DNA of 14,287 nt from Rodentolepis nana (lineage: Eukaryota > Platyhelminthes > Cestoda > Cyclophyllidea > Hymenolepididae): the NCBI GenBank assembly GCA_900617975.1, contig UZAE01001254.1, positions 1 to 14,287 on the forward strand. The letters are read 5' to 3'. The position numbers and the translations under genes were made by a program. Below the pieces are notes generated by a model. The model ran no database searches, had not been told where the DNA came from, and saw only the letters and a program-made list of their open reading frames with translations. Within the stretch, counting starts at the first letter, position 1. Every line of letters starts with the position of its first letter. Positions 1 through 9,700 of this stretch are shown piece after piece.

Positions 1-535
1 TTAGCGTGTCTTCAATTTCCTTTCCAGCTATGTTTGTATCCTTGTGGCCCCATCTGGTGGAGTGGGCGTTGAAGTCTCCTAGTACTATAGTTTTGTGTGA
101 GATGTTCAGAATGTCAAAGTTTGGACAATTCTGGGGAGGATTATAGACTGCATATATCTTGAATTGGTTTTGACATTTCCAAACATTTAATCTGATTATT
201 TCACATTTGTCTTGTGTCGAGCCCATACTCTTGATTAGATCATAGTGTGAGGTGAGGCCTTCTTTTACTCCAGTTAGAATTCCACTTGCAACTTGCCGGT
301 ATTTAGGTAGATTGTACAGAGTGTAACCTGGGAATTGGTAGTACTTCAGTTTGTCATCCGAAATGTTAGCTTCCATAATTGTGAAAATGTCTACATCATA
401 CGTTTGTAGGATTTTCTGTACTTGGATCTTTTAGTCCGGAGACATTCCTCCAGCATTCCACTGGAGGATCTGAAGACGTAGTGATTCGCCCTGACGAGGG
501 CGATTTTTCTTATAGCCTTTTTTAAAGCTAATCAT
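1..535 (-). pseudogene. LINE endonuclease (EEP/APE-type) domain, partial, one in-frame stop
   Basis: The minus-strand reading frame starts at ATG 535-533, just after an in-frame TGA at 550-548, and runs 178 codons to the window edge. It encodes the N-terminal endonuclease/exonuclease/phosphatase domain that nicks target DNA for target-primed reverse transcription. Visible motifs are LQWNAGG (Asn27), FTIMEAN (Glu55), IYAVYNPP (Tyr131, Asn132) and IVLGDFNAHSTRWGH (Asp154, Asn156), which match the metal-binding and catalytic blocks of LINE endonucleases. A TAA at 433-431 replaces codon 35, directly after GGMSPD, and breaks the protein; the other 143 codons are open, so decay is mild. The reverse transcriptase lies outside the window. 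In my recollection the closest relatives are abundant spider LINE proteins. Confidence 0.92.
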
Positions 536-568
536 AATAAATCGAAGTCAAAAACGAATACCGAGTGA

Positions 569-639
569 TAGACTTTTTTGCCGTAAGAAAATACGTTGCC
601 CAGGGTGCACCACGTGGAGGTAAGTCTATCGCGCACCCC
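569..639 (-). ncRNA. HDV-like self-cleaving ribozyme, LINE 5' end (copy 1)
   Basis: The minus-strand RNA folds as a nested double pseudoknot. P1 is GGGGUGC with GCACCCU, 7 bp including the 5' G-U wobble typical of this ribozyme class. J1/2 is GCGA and P2 is UAGACUU with AAGUCUA. P3 is ACC with GGU around the loop UCCACGU, whose CC can pair with GG of the joining strand UGGGCAA (P1.1). P4 is CGUA with UACG. The J4/2 strand GGCAAAA carries the expected catalytic C, opposite plus-strand base 580. This copy has the best P1 in the window. Cleavage is predicted just 5' of base 639, releasing a LINE RNA that begins with GGGG. The fold was made by eye; activity is inferred. Confidence 0.85.
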
Positions 640-2810
640 AAATTGATAGGAAATAATTTAATGACTTAACGTTGCAGATGAGATAACCAAAAAGGGCATT
701 TCTGATTTTCAAAGATGCATGATTAATTGGGACAATAACCGGTACTCAGATATATGCAGTGTTTCAATCGAACCTATTTGAAAATAGGATGGCATTTAGA
801 AACGGAAAAATGTACAAATTGTGAGGCAATTGTGGCAATGGTGATTCACCTTCTTCATTCGAACATGCGCTTGCAACATTAGTAAGGGAGGATTAGTTTA
901 AATCGAATTTTTCTTAAAGCAAATAATTTCCATGTAAACTCAAATAGGCTGGGCGAGTGGGATAGGGGAACGGGTATTTTCAAAGGCATCTTTGTCAACG
1001 TTTCATTGTTTTTTTTTTTCATAGAAATGAGTTAAGAATACGTATGCGTTAGCGGTTTTGAATTTCAAAATGCAAGGAAACATTTGAAGATGGATGTAGG
1101 AGAGAACTTTTTTATATTTCCTTAAAGCAAAGATGATAATCTCATGAAAAAAATTCTCAGATATTATTGATGGTTAAGAGCGCGCGGCATATTTCAAGCT
1201 CTAATGGATTTCGAGCGGGAAGAGTGACAGGTAAGAAAGTTTTCAGGAAAAGCACCGCTAGACTTTTCTCAAATTGGTAAAACAGAGTTTTTGCTCAAAC
1301 ATATTTTTGCTATGCAAAGCGTTATTCTAAATTTAACTTTCCCAACAAGAATATGACAAACCATTGCTAAACAGAGACAAAATAACTGCAAGATTTTGAT
1401 TAATTTTTGCTCATAAAGTGAGCTTTAACCTCATAATGATTATACTTAATTTATTACTTCCAAGACCATAAGAGTAGGTACTTTGAAGCAACTGATTAAG
1501 AACCTAGCCTTCCGATTCGATAATTTAAACAAAGTGATCTGTTAATGAATTTACTTGTATTTTTTGAAGATAAGCAATTGGAAGTGGGAATTATATAAAG
1601 TCATTAGTAATTTTATCGATCGAACGGATAGATAAATGATTTAAAATTATTTCTCAAGTTTGAAAAGGACTGATGCGTTCATTTTTAAATAAGTTAATTT
1701 TGGTATTTTTTAGGAGTTGTTCAATCAGGTCTTACGCTTTCATTGCCATTGTCTTAAAAGCTTAATCTTTGACCTCTAGGTTAAGTGATCCATAGAACTC
1801 GATCGTGCATCTCAAAATAACACTGGTTTGAGCCTTGTTTCGTAATATCATGATTGAAAAATTGTAGTGAAAATAAATTTGCCCTAATTTTTGGCATATG
1901 AAACCCAACGACGGTTTCAAATCTTTGAAATATACCGGAGACAGCTAAATCAAATTTTGGCATTAAATTTTAGTCAAACTTCGCAAACTTTTAGTCGTAT
2001 TTTGGCTGTTTTTGAAAAAATTAAAAGAAGGATCAACCACAGTTAATCCAAAAGGATTTTTTCCGGTTGAAAATTTTGCCTAATAATTAGATTTAGTTTG
2101 AAAGAAAATCTAAAAGGAATTTTCTTCATCTTAGTAAATTTGACGGAAACATAATTCTTTTAGACTGAAAGCAATTCCGTAATTTAAAAAATATCGGCAT
2201 TTACTAGCAGGTTGAAGCTACAAATACTTTTATGGCGAAATCAAGGACAAAGCAAACAGTTTTATTTTCGACGTAATATTCGATAATTAAAAGTACTTTT
2301 GAATGAAAGACCCAGATTTGCAAGAAAGATCAAATTTTTGTTCGCTTTGATGCGAAAATGAATTTACCTTCTGCTCGCTTACGCTTCATTTCTTCATAAT
2401 CTCCTTGAAATGGATCCCACGTTGTGGCGCAACAAATGGCTTGAAATTATTTTCACATTCTTACATAACATTAATCATTAAATGGTCATGTTTTTCATTA
2501 CATCCCGAATGCAGTTGCTAGTGAAACCATCCCTTTTAATTTTGTAGTCTTTTGCCTGATTGGTAAAGATAAAAGCCATTTGTCGGTTAGAAAAAAGATG
2601 TGTCTTCCAATCGGACTTTTGTAAACAGGGTTGGGGGGGGGGGAGGTAAATTGAAATTGAAAATTTTCAAATGACCATTCACTTTCTCCATTCAAACATA
2701 AATGCTTACAGCATTAAGCTGCCAGCATTAACGAAACTAATCGTTCTGTAAATTTTAATAGACTGAAGGTGAGGGGGGTGGAAGGATGTGATCAAAGACT
2801 GTTTTTTCAA
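640..2810. other. Non-coding AT-rich stretch
   Basis: No convincing gene is present on either strand; open frames are short and lack recognisable motifs. The only distinctive piece is a G-rich tract at 2633-2643. The stretch separates two retroelement insertions and could be intergenic or intronic. Confidence 0.6.
2633..2643 (+). repeat. Poly-G tract, 11 bases
   Basis: Eleven consecutive G residues follow GGGTT and precede AGG. Runs like this also occur at 3188-3196 and 10480-10490, and as C at 4941-4949. They could form G-quadruplexes but are too short and isolated to assign a role. Confidence 0.7.
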
Positions 2811-2822
2811 ATGTTTCATTGT
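2811..2822. repeat. Target-site duplication, left, of the 2823-3149 element
   Basis: ATGTTTCATTGT is repeated exactly at 3150-3161 on the far side of the element. A perfect 12-bp direct repeat that abuts a 5'-complete element and its A-rich 3' tail is the signature of target-primed insertion. Confidence 0.9.
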
Positions 2823-3149
2823 GGGGGTGTGCGATAGACTTACCTCCACGTGGTGCACCCTGAGCAACGTATACTCATACGGCAAAAAAGTCTATTAACT
2901 GACAGTTGACTTCTGACTTCAAACCACCACGACCCCCCTGGTTGTCATATTCGACCACTTACACAGTACTCATCTTCCTTTTTTCTCTACATTTGTGTCT
3001 GTATGCCTCTTTTATATCTGTGAATCGCTCTTCTGTTCCCCACCCCTCGAATTTATTCTATTTTGATGAACCTTCCTTCTGTGAATCCCGAAGTTAGTTA
3101 AATGGCTAATGATAGCTATCAAAGCGCCTGTCATTTGAAATAAATAAAT
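2823..3149 (+). mobile_element. Ribozyme-headed non-autonomous retroelement, complete copy (copy 2)
   Basis: This 327-bp insertion is bounded by a perfect 12-bp target-site duplication. In order it contains the HDV-like ribozyme (2824-2894), a short stretch resembling the LINE leader (TTGACTTC), a pyrimidine-rich body of about 170 nt without coding potential, and a 3' terminus ending GCCTGTCATTTGAAATAAATAAAT. The 3' terminus matches the end of the LINE fragment at 11268-11338, including CCC..GGC and TGATAGCTATCA inverted repeats. It encodes no protein, so its mobilisation presumably depends on LINE enzymes recognising that tail. I see no Pol III A or B box, which argues against a tRNA-type SINE. 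Copies at 11394, 11728, 13572 and 13891 share the body. Confidence 0.9.
2824..2894 (+). ncRNA. HDV-like self-cleaving ribozyme (copy 2)
   Basis: Helices match copy 1. P1 is GGGGUGU with GCACCCU (7 bp, wobbles at both ends) and P2 is UAGACUU with AAGUCUA (perfect). P3 is ACC with GGU around UCCACGU. P4 is CGUAU with AUACG and loop ACUC. The J4/2 strand GGCAAAA has the candidate catalytic C at 2883. The joining strand reads UGAGCAAC rather than UGGGCAAC, so one P1.1 pair is lost and activity may be reduced. The flanking insertion starts one G upstream of the predicted cleavage site. Confidence 0.82.
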
Positions 3150-3161
3150 ATGTTTCATTGT
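3150..3161. repeat. Target-site duplication, right, of the 2823-3149 element
   Basis: An exact repeat of the 12 bases at 2811-2822, starting right after the AAATAAATAAAT tail of the inserted element. Confidence 0.9.
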
Positions 3162-4335
3162 TTGACAGTTAAGATTCAAGAATGGGAGGGGGGGGGTACA
3201 GTTCCAGTTTTGAATTTCCAAATAAAATCCTGCGCTCGACGGTGAATGGGGAAAAGTCCGTTTTCATTTCGTTTTGGTTGTCTTATGCTTGTTTGTTAAT
3301 ATTAGCTCTAAAATCGACTTATTTTATTCATGCTGCGTGTGAGATGTGGTGTATCACATGGCCAGAGTCAGGTTCTAATGCAAAACTGAAACATCATCAA
3401 ATTATTTACAATCGAATAGTCAAGCATTACACTTCACAAATGCCTTTACTAGCAAGGCCCATTACTAACTCTATTTCTTGACACCATTAAACTTACTTTT
3501 ACCCTGACTCGATTACTCGAATCTTCTCCCTTTATAAAACTGAAAATGGTTTTGTAACCAATAGCAGTATAAAATTGTCCAGATTGAAACAGATCATTTC
3601 CCAGGCAAAAGTGTGTCATACTGATGGCATCGATCTTCAAATCTTTAAGTTATTAATCAAGAATCCGAGATAAATAGACAGCCAATCTTGAGCCTATAAT
3701 TAGCCAGCTTTAGTGCTTCCAAGGCTAGGAACTGGATTAATGGAAGAACGAATTTTGCTTTTAAGTGAGATCCTCTTGAACAGAGAGGCGAATTATATCA
3801 AAGTCATCTTCTTGAAGCATGATTGGTGGAAGCGAATCACAAATAAGTCAAAGTGACTCTGCTCTATTGCTGTGCGCATATCTGAAAACACGGTGGACAG
3901 CATATTGTAAGAAGGGATTTACATAAGTTTATCGCCTTAAAGAGCCCACCAAAAGTACAAAGCGGTAAACGAGTTGCATGGGTTCTTAGGTTCTTTGCAT
4001 TATTTTTCCTCAGCTTCGAGCTCTAAATGTCATTGTTGTGTCTTAACTAATCTTCAATAATATCTCAGAAATCCCACAACTGTGTCACAAGATGAAATTG
4101 CTGGAAAGAGGTTATTGTTAGAAAACCTGATTAGTCAGCGTCCCATATTTTTTAGCACATTTTGACAAATGGAGGAAGGTGTTGGTTAAAAGTTGTGGAA
4201 ATGCAACTAGTTTGTATATTGTGTTTGAGATATTCATCCACACTACTCTTTCATTGCAAGTGTAAACCCCTCTACCTTCTTTGTGACTTGAAGCAAGAAG
4301 CCTAATGGAGGTTCTGATCAGTTTTCGCACATCCA
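3162..4335. other. Non-coding stretch between elements
   Basis: No gene could be supported. It holds a 9-base G tract at 3188-3196. A 99-codon plus-strand open frame at 3182-3481 has no motif, no codon pattern like the coding remnants nearby and no homology I recognise. Confidence 0.5.
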
Positions 4336-4510
4336 GTGGATTTCTCTGAATACTGCTTTGCACAAAAGGCACGTGAAAGTCGTCTGACAAAGGCGAGGAA
4401 ACTTCTGAACAAATTAAAACATGATTTGGACGACCAAATATTCTGGTTCTTTTCAGATGGGAAAAAGTTGAGTCATGACCAAAAGGCTCTTCCCGAGTCA
4501 TGCACATCTA
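4336..4510 (+). pseudogene. Mariner/Tc1-like transposase fragment
   Basis: The plus-strand frame from 4336 includes KARKLLNKLKH and FWFFSDGKKLSHDQK (residues 19-50). These resemble the region around the first catalytic Asp of mariner-family transposases, usually of the form FFSDEKNF.QDQK; Asp41 (base 4456) would be that residue. Here the Glu after Asp is Gly. From 4491, in another frame, the translation SRVMH resembles the PRVMHTKFP block that normally lies about 20 residues further on, so a deletion plus frameshift is likely. Less than a quarter of a transposase remains and no inverted terminal repeats were seen. The family call rests on these short motifs. Confidence 0.5.
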
Positions 4511-4545
4511 TCTTCTTTTTTACGCTCGAATTATTTCATTGAAAA

Positions 4546-4776
4546 TTGCATCAAACCGCACGCACGCGTGCCTCACAGCAGCCTGATACCGCCGACGTGA
4601 TGAGGTTGGGTGGTGTGCCAGACGAGGACTATAGACATGTACTGAGCATGTTACAAACGGCAATAGCGCCTTCTGTTGCGAGTCTAATACCAATGGAGCA
4701 TATTTTGAAAGAAAACCCCAGGGTCCTGCAGCTCGTTAAGGGGTTAATACCACCAAGTGATGCGATGCTTCTTTAA
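4546..4776 (+). pseudogene. Unrecognised coding-like block
   Basis: An open frame of 76 codons plus stop, noticeably richer in GC than its surroundings. It reads like a soluble protein piece, with DTADVMRLGGVPDEDYRH, a predicted helical HVLSMLQTAIA segment, and LVKGLIPPSDAMLL just before the stop. I do not recognise the family. It follows the mariner-like scrap by about 35 bases and could be a fragment of another mobile element, a retrogene piece or a host exon. The ATG is at 4546, but upstream frame continuity is broken, so no start is proposed. The base composition makes translation in the past plausible, not proven. Confidence 0.3.
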
Positions 4777-6703
4777 ATTTTGCAGAGGGACTTAGGCTTA
4801 ACTCAGGTGCCGACGCGGAATTGTTGATCAGAGTAATAGTTAAGCCCTGAACAACCTGGGTAGCCAATAATAGGCCATATGTAGGTCAGGAAGACGTCAG
4901 AAATGGTTTTCGGCCTGATCCAATGTTTTGGCTCTAAACTCCCCCCCCCTCTCCAAATCTTTACCTGATGGGTTAAATTGACTGTGCTTGACGTTCTCAA
5001 GAAAAGTACCAATGGCCGTGGCAGGAAATGGATAGAATTTAATCACCTGTTGAGATCCTTTAATGGAACTTGGTGTCAAAAGCGAGACTTGCTCGTTTAT
5101 TGAAACTCGTCGAAAGTTGTAAAATATTTTAGCTTCCAGCTACTATTTCCTTCCCACAGCTCAAAAGCATGGATTAACTTTACTGACATATCCATCAGTT
5201 ACTATACAGCTCATAAGCTCAACTTTTATGAGATAAAGAGTGTTCCGATTTCTTCAACATTGATAGGGTTGAATACCAGCCACCAAGAGTCGAAATAGTA
5301 AAATTTGTTATTGAAAATGTAATGGAAAATGCAATTGAAATCCGTTCCCCATTTTGCATTTTACAATAAAATTTATGCTTGAGCATAAAGTCTAATATTG
5401 TTCACCCAAATTTGAAGAATTCTCTCTCTAAATGCTAAGAACATTGCCTAATTTACAGTACATATTTATTCGTGTCTCAAAATTAGAATATTAAACAAAT
5501 TATTTGCTCGAATTAATGATATGAAGTTGAATTAATTGAATTAATGGAGATATGCGTCATTGATTTACTTATTAGCTGAAAAAAGTGTCGCTTTAAATGA
5601 CCATTCCAATCTGATGCCTGAGACGGTTCTAATACTTTATTCATAATCAGATTTGTCCCAAAATTATAGGCCAATGTAAATTTATTTCATTAATTGCGAA
5701 AATAAGAAATTACTCATCATCCACTGCAGCCTTATAATTAAAAGTACCATATAGCTGTCAAAATTAGAAGGTCAAATATATCGTATGTTTCTCCTAAAAA
5801 GTTGTTAAAAATAATCTGGCTTCCTTAAACAGAACACTGTGGTAATTTCATTTTGACAAAAGCAAAGAGTTGTAAGATAAACGAGTTCCTAATGAAGAGG
5901 AATTTTGATAAATGATGGTGTAAAGTGTATTTGTTCTCTAACAAATTCGCTGAGGAAGGATAAACCATTTCTAGCTTAAGCAATTCTAACTTAGGGAGTT
6001 AGTATTGAACAAGCTGAATTGGTATGTATATCGTGAATCAACATCACGACTTCTTTCATTCAAAATAACTCAGATATGATAAAATACCAAAATTTAAAAT
6101 TAGCTCACCATTGGAGTCTCAGCAGGTATGTATCTTTATTATTCATCCCTTAACACCCGGTGCGTAACATTACTGAATAATTAACTGTAAATTTTTATTA
6201 TATCTTTTTTTTGAATATGAATTGTCCCTTTTTATCTTCTCTACGCATTTTATTGAGAAAACAGTAATTTCTTGAAGTCATCTGATTGGCGGCGACAGTT
6301 ACTACTATACAAGATCATTGGATCTATTTAGAAGAAAGCTATGATAGTATTGAGATTCGAGCAGAACTTGTCAACTTAAACTGATAATTAAAAAGTTCAA
6401 GAATTTGCACCTTATTTTGGATAAAGAAATAAGAAATCCCTGTCATGAAGGATACCCTTATTTTTGTAATCAACAATAATTGCCAGAACATACTTCTTTA
6501 TTTGAATAGGGTAGAAAAGTTCGATAATGTCTTTTTTATCTTATTCGAGACCTTTAAAGCTTTTCTTCAAATCAAAGTTGAAATTGCTCCATTTCCAGTC
6601 ATTTTCAAGTAAATGAGAATAACTACTGCCTAACCGAACCGTTTGATAAAATTAATTATTAGAATTTTTCATTTTACGACGAGTGGGTATCTTGATAAAA
6701 TAT
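4777..6703. other. Gene-free AT-rich stretch
   Basis: No gene is supported. 4797-5080 is more balanced in base composition and has short open frames on the minus strand without recognisable motifs; it may be residue of the coding-like block just upstream. A run of nine C lies at 4941-4949. The rest is low-complexity AT-rich DNA. Confidence 0.55.
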
Positions 6704-6740
6704 TGCTACTATTATGTTATTAGTAGTAGTAATAGTAGCA
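6704..6740. repeat. Perfect 11-bp inverted repeat with 15-base spacer
   Basis: TGCTACTATTA at 6704-6714 is followed by its exact reverse complement TAATAGTAGCA at 6730-6740, giving a possible hairpin in either RNA strand. The spacer is itself a TAG/TTA-like microsatellite, so the arm may have grown from simple-sequence expansion. No transposon features flank it. Confidence 0.7.
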
Positions 6741-9700
6741 GGACATGAATGTCACTTTTTCAAAGTTGGTGCTAAACACTGAAATGTTTTATGGGTTTAT
6801 TTGAGGCATATTTCGAAAAAATTCCAGCAACGGAATAAGCCGAGTTCATTTGGCAATTAATTTAAAACTTTCAATCAAATGCTGCTCTATTTCTTTCACT
6901 TTTTTCAGTCAAAAAGAAATGCCCAGATAGATATCATCTAAAGAATTGTATCTTTTTTTTAATATTGACCATAATTTAAATGATGACTTATTTATTTATG
7001 TGTCCTATCGAAAAAAAATTAATTCCCCTGAGAAATCAGCATAAATTGAGATTAACCCTTATTAACCCCCACCCACATAATTGCCACGTCGGGACACCTA
7101 CGCAACAAGCAAACGAAAATTTTATCTTTTTTCCTATCTAAACACAAACTTCGCTTTTTCGATATTTACAAAAAACCCCAATTAGTTAAGTGATTTGCAA
7201 TGGAAAAGTGATTACTTATAGCTGCTATTAAATCCATTCGCCTGAACGCAGAGTCACATCGCTGTGTGATGGAACGTCAGCGATTTGCCTTGGGTAATTA
7301 GCTTCTGTACTTTATAGAAAATAAATCATCAATCCTATTAAAGCTTTGTCACGATACACTCATGAAAGTTATCCTTTGGGGAGGCTTTCGACTTCCAAAA
7401 TCTGCATTAAGAACTGTAAAGTCCTTGATTAATTAGTAAAGTTCATTGAAAACACTGGAACCTGTCTTACCTACCGCAGTCTAGAGAAACCGTAATCTAT
7501 CAATATCTATTAGATACAAATAACATAAGTGGAGAAACGGCAGTATCTGAAACCTTTGGCTGAGTCCAGACTGACTCTATCACTCTATCTAAAGCCCAGA
7601 ATGGAAGTTGTATCCAATTTTAAGTATCTCTTAGGTTCATGCATTAACAAACCAATTCCATGATCGTATTCTTAGATTGCTTCTTATTTGATGCGGAATC
7701 ATCAAAACGCGTTGAGAACTCATCTTAACTATGGAAATTTGTAATAATAACCTGGTACTGAGAGGAATTACATCTCGACTTCACAAAGCAGTAACCTAAT
7801 TAAACTTAACACCATCTTTGAAATAGATGCTAAACTTGGATTACTGGACCTCTGCCTCAATGCGCAATGGATCATTGCATCAGTAAAACAAAAGATCAAA
7901 CAGCTGTGTTTAACCTCGGAATTGCGGTTTTGGTTTCTTAGACTCACGCGCGCAGAATATTCTGTAAAAACGAATCGTGCGGTCTAATAAGACCCTACTT
8001 TAGTTGCCGGCTTTTAGTTTACTGTTCAATCAAGGCGTTAGTGAAGGTGGAGGAAGTGAAATGGACCTTTTATCGTTTCACTCCCCTCTTTTCTCGCCTT
8101 TCAAAGAACGATGATTAATGAGTTAAAAGGACCCTTTTTTTCCAAAACGCACAAGCCTCTTTGCACTTGAGGTAGTTCCCTAAATCTTAGCCACATTTGA
8201 GTAAAAATGTGCAATTCTAAATCAATCTACTCAGACAATCTTAGATTAAGAGCTTGTTTCAATATTATCTTTCTCCTACTTTAGTCTGTCAAATTCGTAA
8301 TTAATCTTAACACAAAAAATAAACATATTGTGTGTTTTATATTGAAAATCATTATATTAATTCACCGATCGATAAGAAATGTTTCGGCTGTAGTTAGAGT
8401 TGAATGCCAGCAAATCCGATTCGAATATGTTCTCCTCATTCGAGAGCAATTCATAAGCATTATTTCTCATGCACAGGTGTATCGATTTTTAGGTACTTAG
8501 TCAATTATGTCCACCTCAGACGTTATTAGGGCAGTAATTATCGTCAAACTACGCAGTTAGTGATTTATTACATATCCATTGGCAAGCAAGCAAACGAACT
8601 GAACTTTCTGATAAGAGGCAGACATTTGTTTTACTGGCCTTTGTTCTTTTTCCAACGATCTTAACAAATGAAAATGCATAAAATTTTTTACACTCTTTGA
8701 TTACTCATCTACTTTCTGCTCTCCTATCTACCACATGATGGTAGTTACTTTGGGCCTCTTTCCTAAGGTTCTAAGTAATTCCTCACTATTATCATACCCC
8801 AACTAACTGCTTTCCAGCCAATTCTTAAAAGCTGACTTTCTTCCAGTTCCACGTCACGCCACCTCGCTTCTATTCTTTGTTGTTGATTCCCATAATGGAT
8901 CAAATTTTTAGCAAATTCAAGGATTCTCGTTGGCGTTGTGGCAAGTCTAGAAGCTTTTATTAATCTGCCTAGCCTTCTTTACTTTTATTTAAGCATTTGT
9001 CTAACATTCATTGGCATTAGTTTCACTAAAAGTTCACTCATTTAGCGGACTCATGCTGTTACTCCATTGAGGAAACTCATTCTACTTTGGATAAATTTGA
9101 GCGTGTTATAGAACTCACTTATTCCAGATTTAACAGTACGATTTTTACTAGTGTGTGGCTCTCAGTTAAAAATTAATTATTCCATCACGAATACTTTTGA
9201 CATTTTAAGGCCAAAGTCGTAATCATTCTAACAATCTGAGACAGAATTAGGGTTAATTCTATCAAATCGCCTCAACTTAATTGTTTAATATAAAGTACGC
9301 ATTTTAGTCTACATAACTGCTTTATATTTTTTCGCAAATTAGCTTATTTCAACATAGTTGCAATTGTAATTTTAGTGTGCTTTAAAAGCAAATTGGAACA
9401 TTTGACAGCACCTAATTTTCCTTGACAAATTGAAGTTCCTTACCTGGTGTATTTCGCAACCACCAGGCACTAAACCACATCAAATTTGAGATAATTAGAA
9501 TTCAGTTTTGATCAATTTAGGTGTGGAGCATTTGCGAAATATTTCTCAAAATGAACTAATAGTATTTTTTTATTATTGATATTTCATTGACAAAGCAATC
9601 ATTATTTTCGATAGTCTAATCACCCACAAATTTTGCTCAGCTAATTGATTAAATCGCAGATTAGTATTTACTCGGAATGGCTTGCTCAGAATGCCGTTAA

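Larger units (their letters stand above)
1..639 (-). mobile_element. Non-LTR retrotransposon (LINE), 5' portion, cut by window edge
   Basis: Read on the minus strand, this block has the order expected of an intact LINE 5' end: a ribozyme-like 5' terminus (639 to 569), a 33-nt leader, and an ORF opening at 535 that enters an endonuclease domain after about 20 residues. The 3' part lies beyond base 1, so neither the far end nor a target-site duplication can be checked. A second copy of this 5' end, with the same ATGAT(C/T)AGCT start region, occurs at 10325-10427. No gag-like ORF1 fits between the 5' end and the endonuclease ORF, so the element either has a single ORF or has lost ORF1. The clade (Jockey, LOA, I or RTE group) was not determined. 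Confidence 0.88.

Noticed and set aside
605..620. Overlapping palindromes GGTGCACC and CCACGTGG, first read as E-box or operator sites
   Set aside because: They recur only inside the 71-nt unit and are explained by P1', P3 and the P3 loop of the ribozyme fold; transcription-factor binding is possible but unsupported.
569..628. Terminal inverted repeats TAGACTT/AAGTCTA around a 60-bp unit, first read as a tiny DNA transposon (MITE)
   Set aside because: The target-site duplications lie outside a larger unit with an A-rich tail, and the two arms form helix P2; this is a retroelement 5' end.
2823..2894. Pol III-type SINE with tRNA-derived head
   Set aside because: No A or B box consensus was found in the head, which instead folds as an HDV-like ribozyme shared with a LINE.
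3182..3481. Plus-strand open frame of 99 codons
   Set aside because: It starts just past a target-site duplication in a poly-G tract and has no motif or compositional signal; likely chance.
4118..4507. Minus-strand open frame of 129 codons
   Set aside because: It overlaps the plus-strand mariner-like fragment, whose motifs are recognisable; the antisense translation has none.
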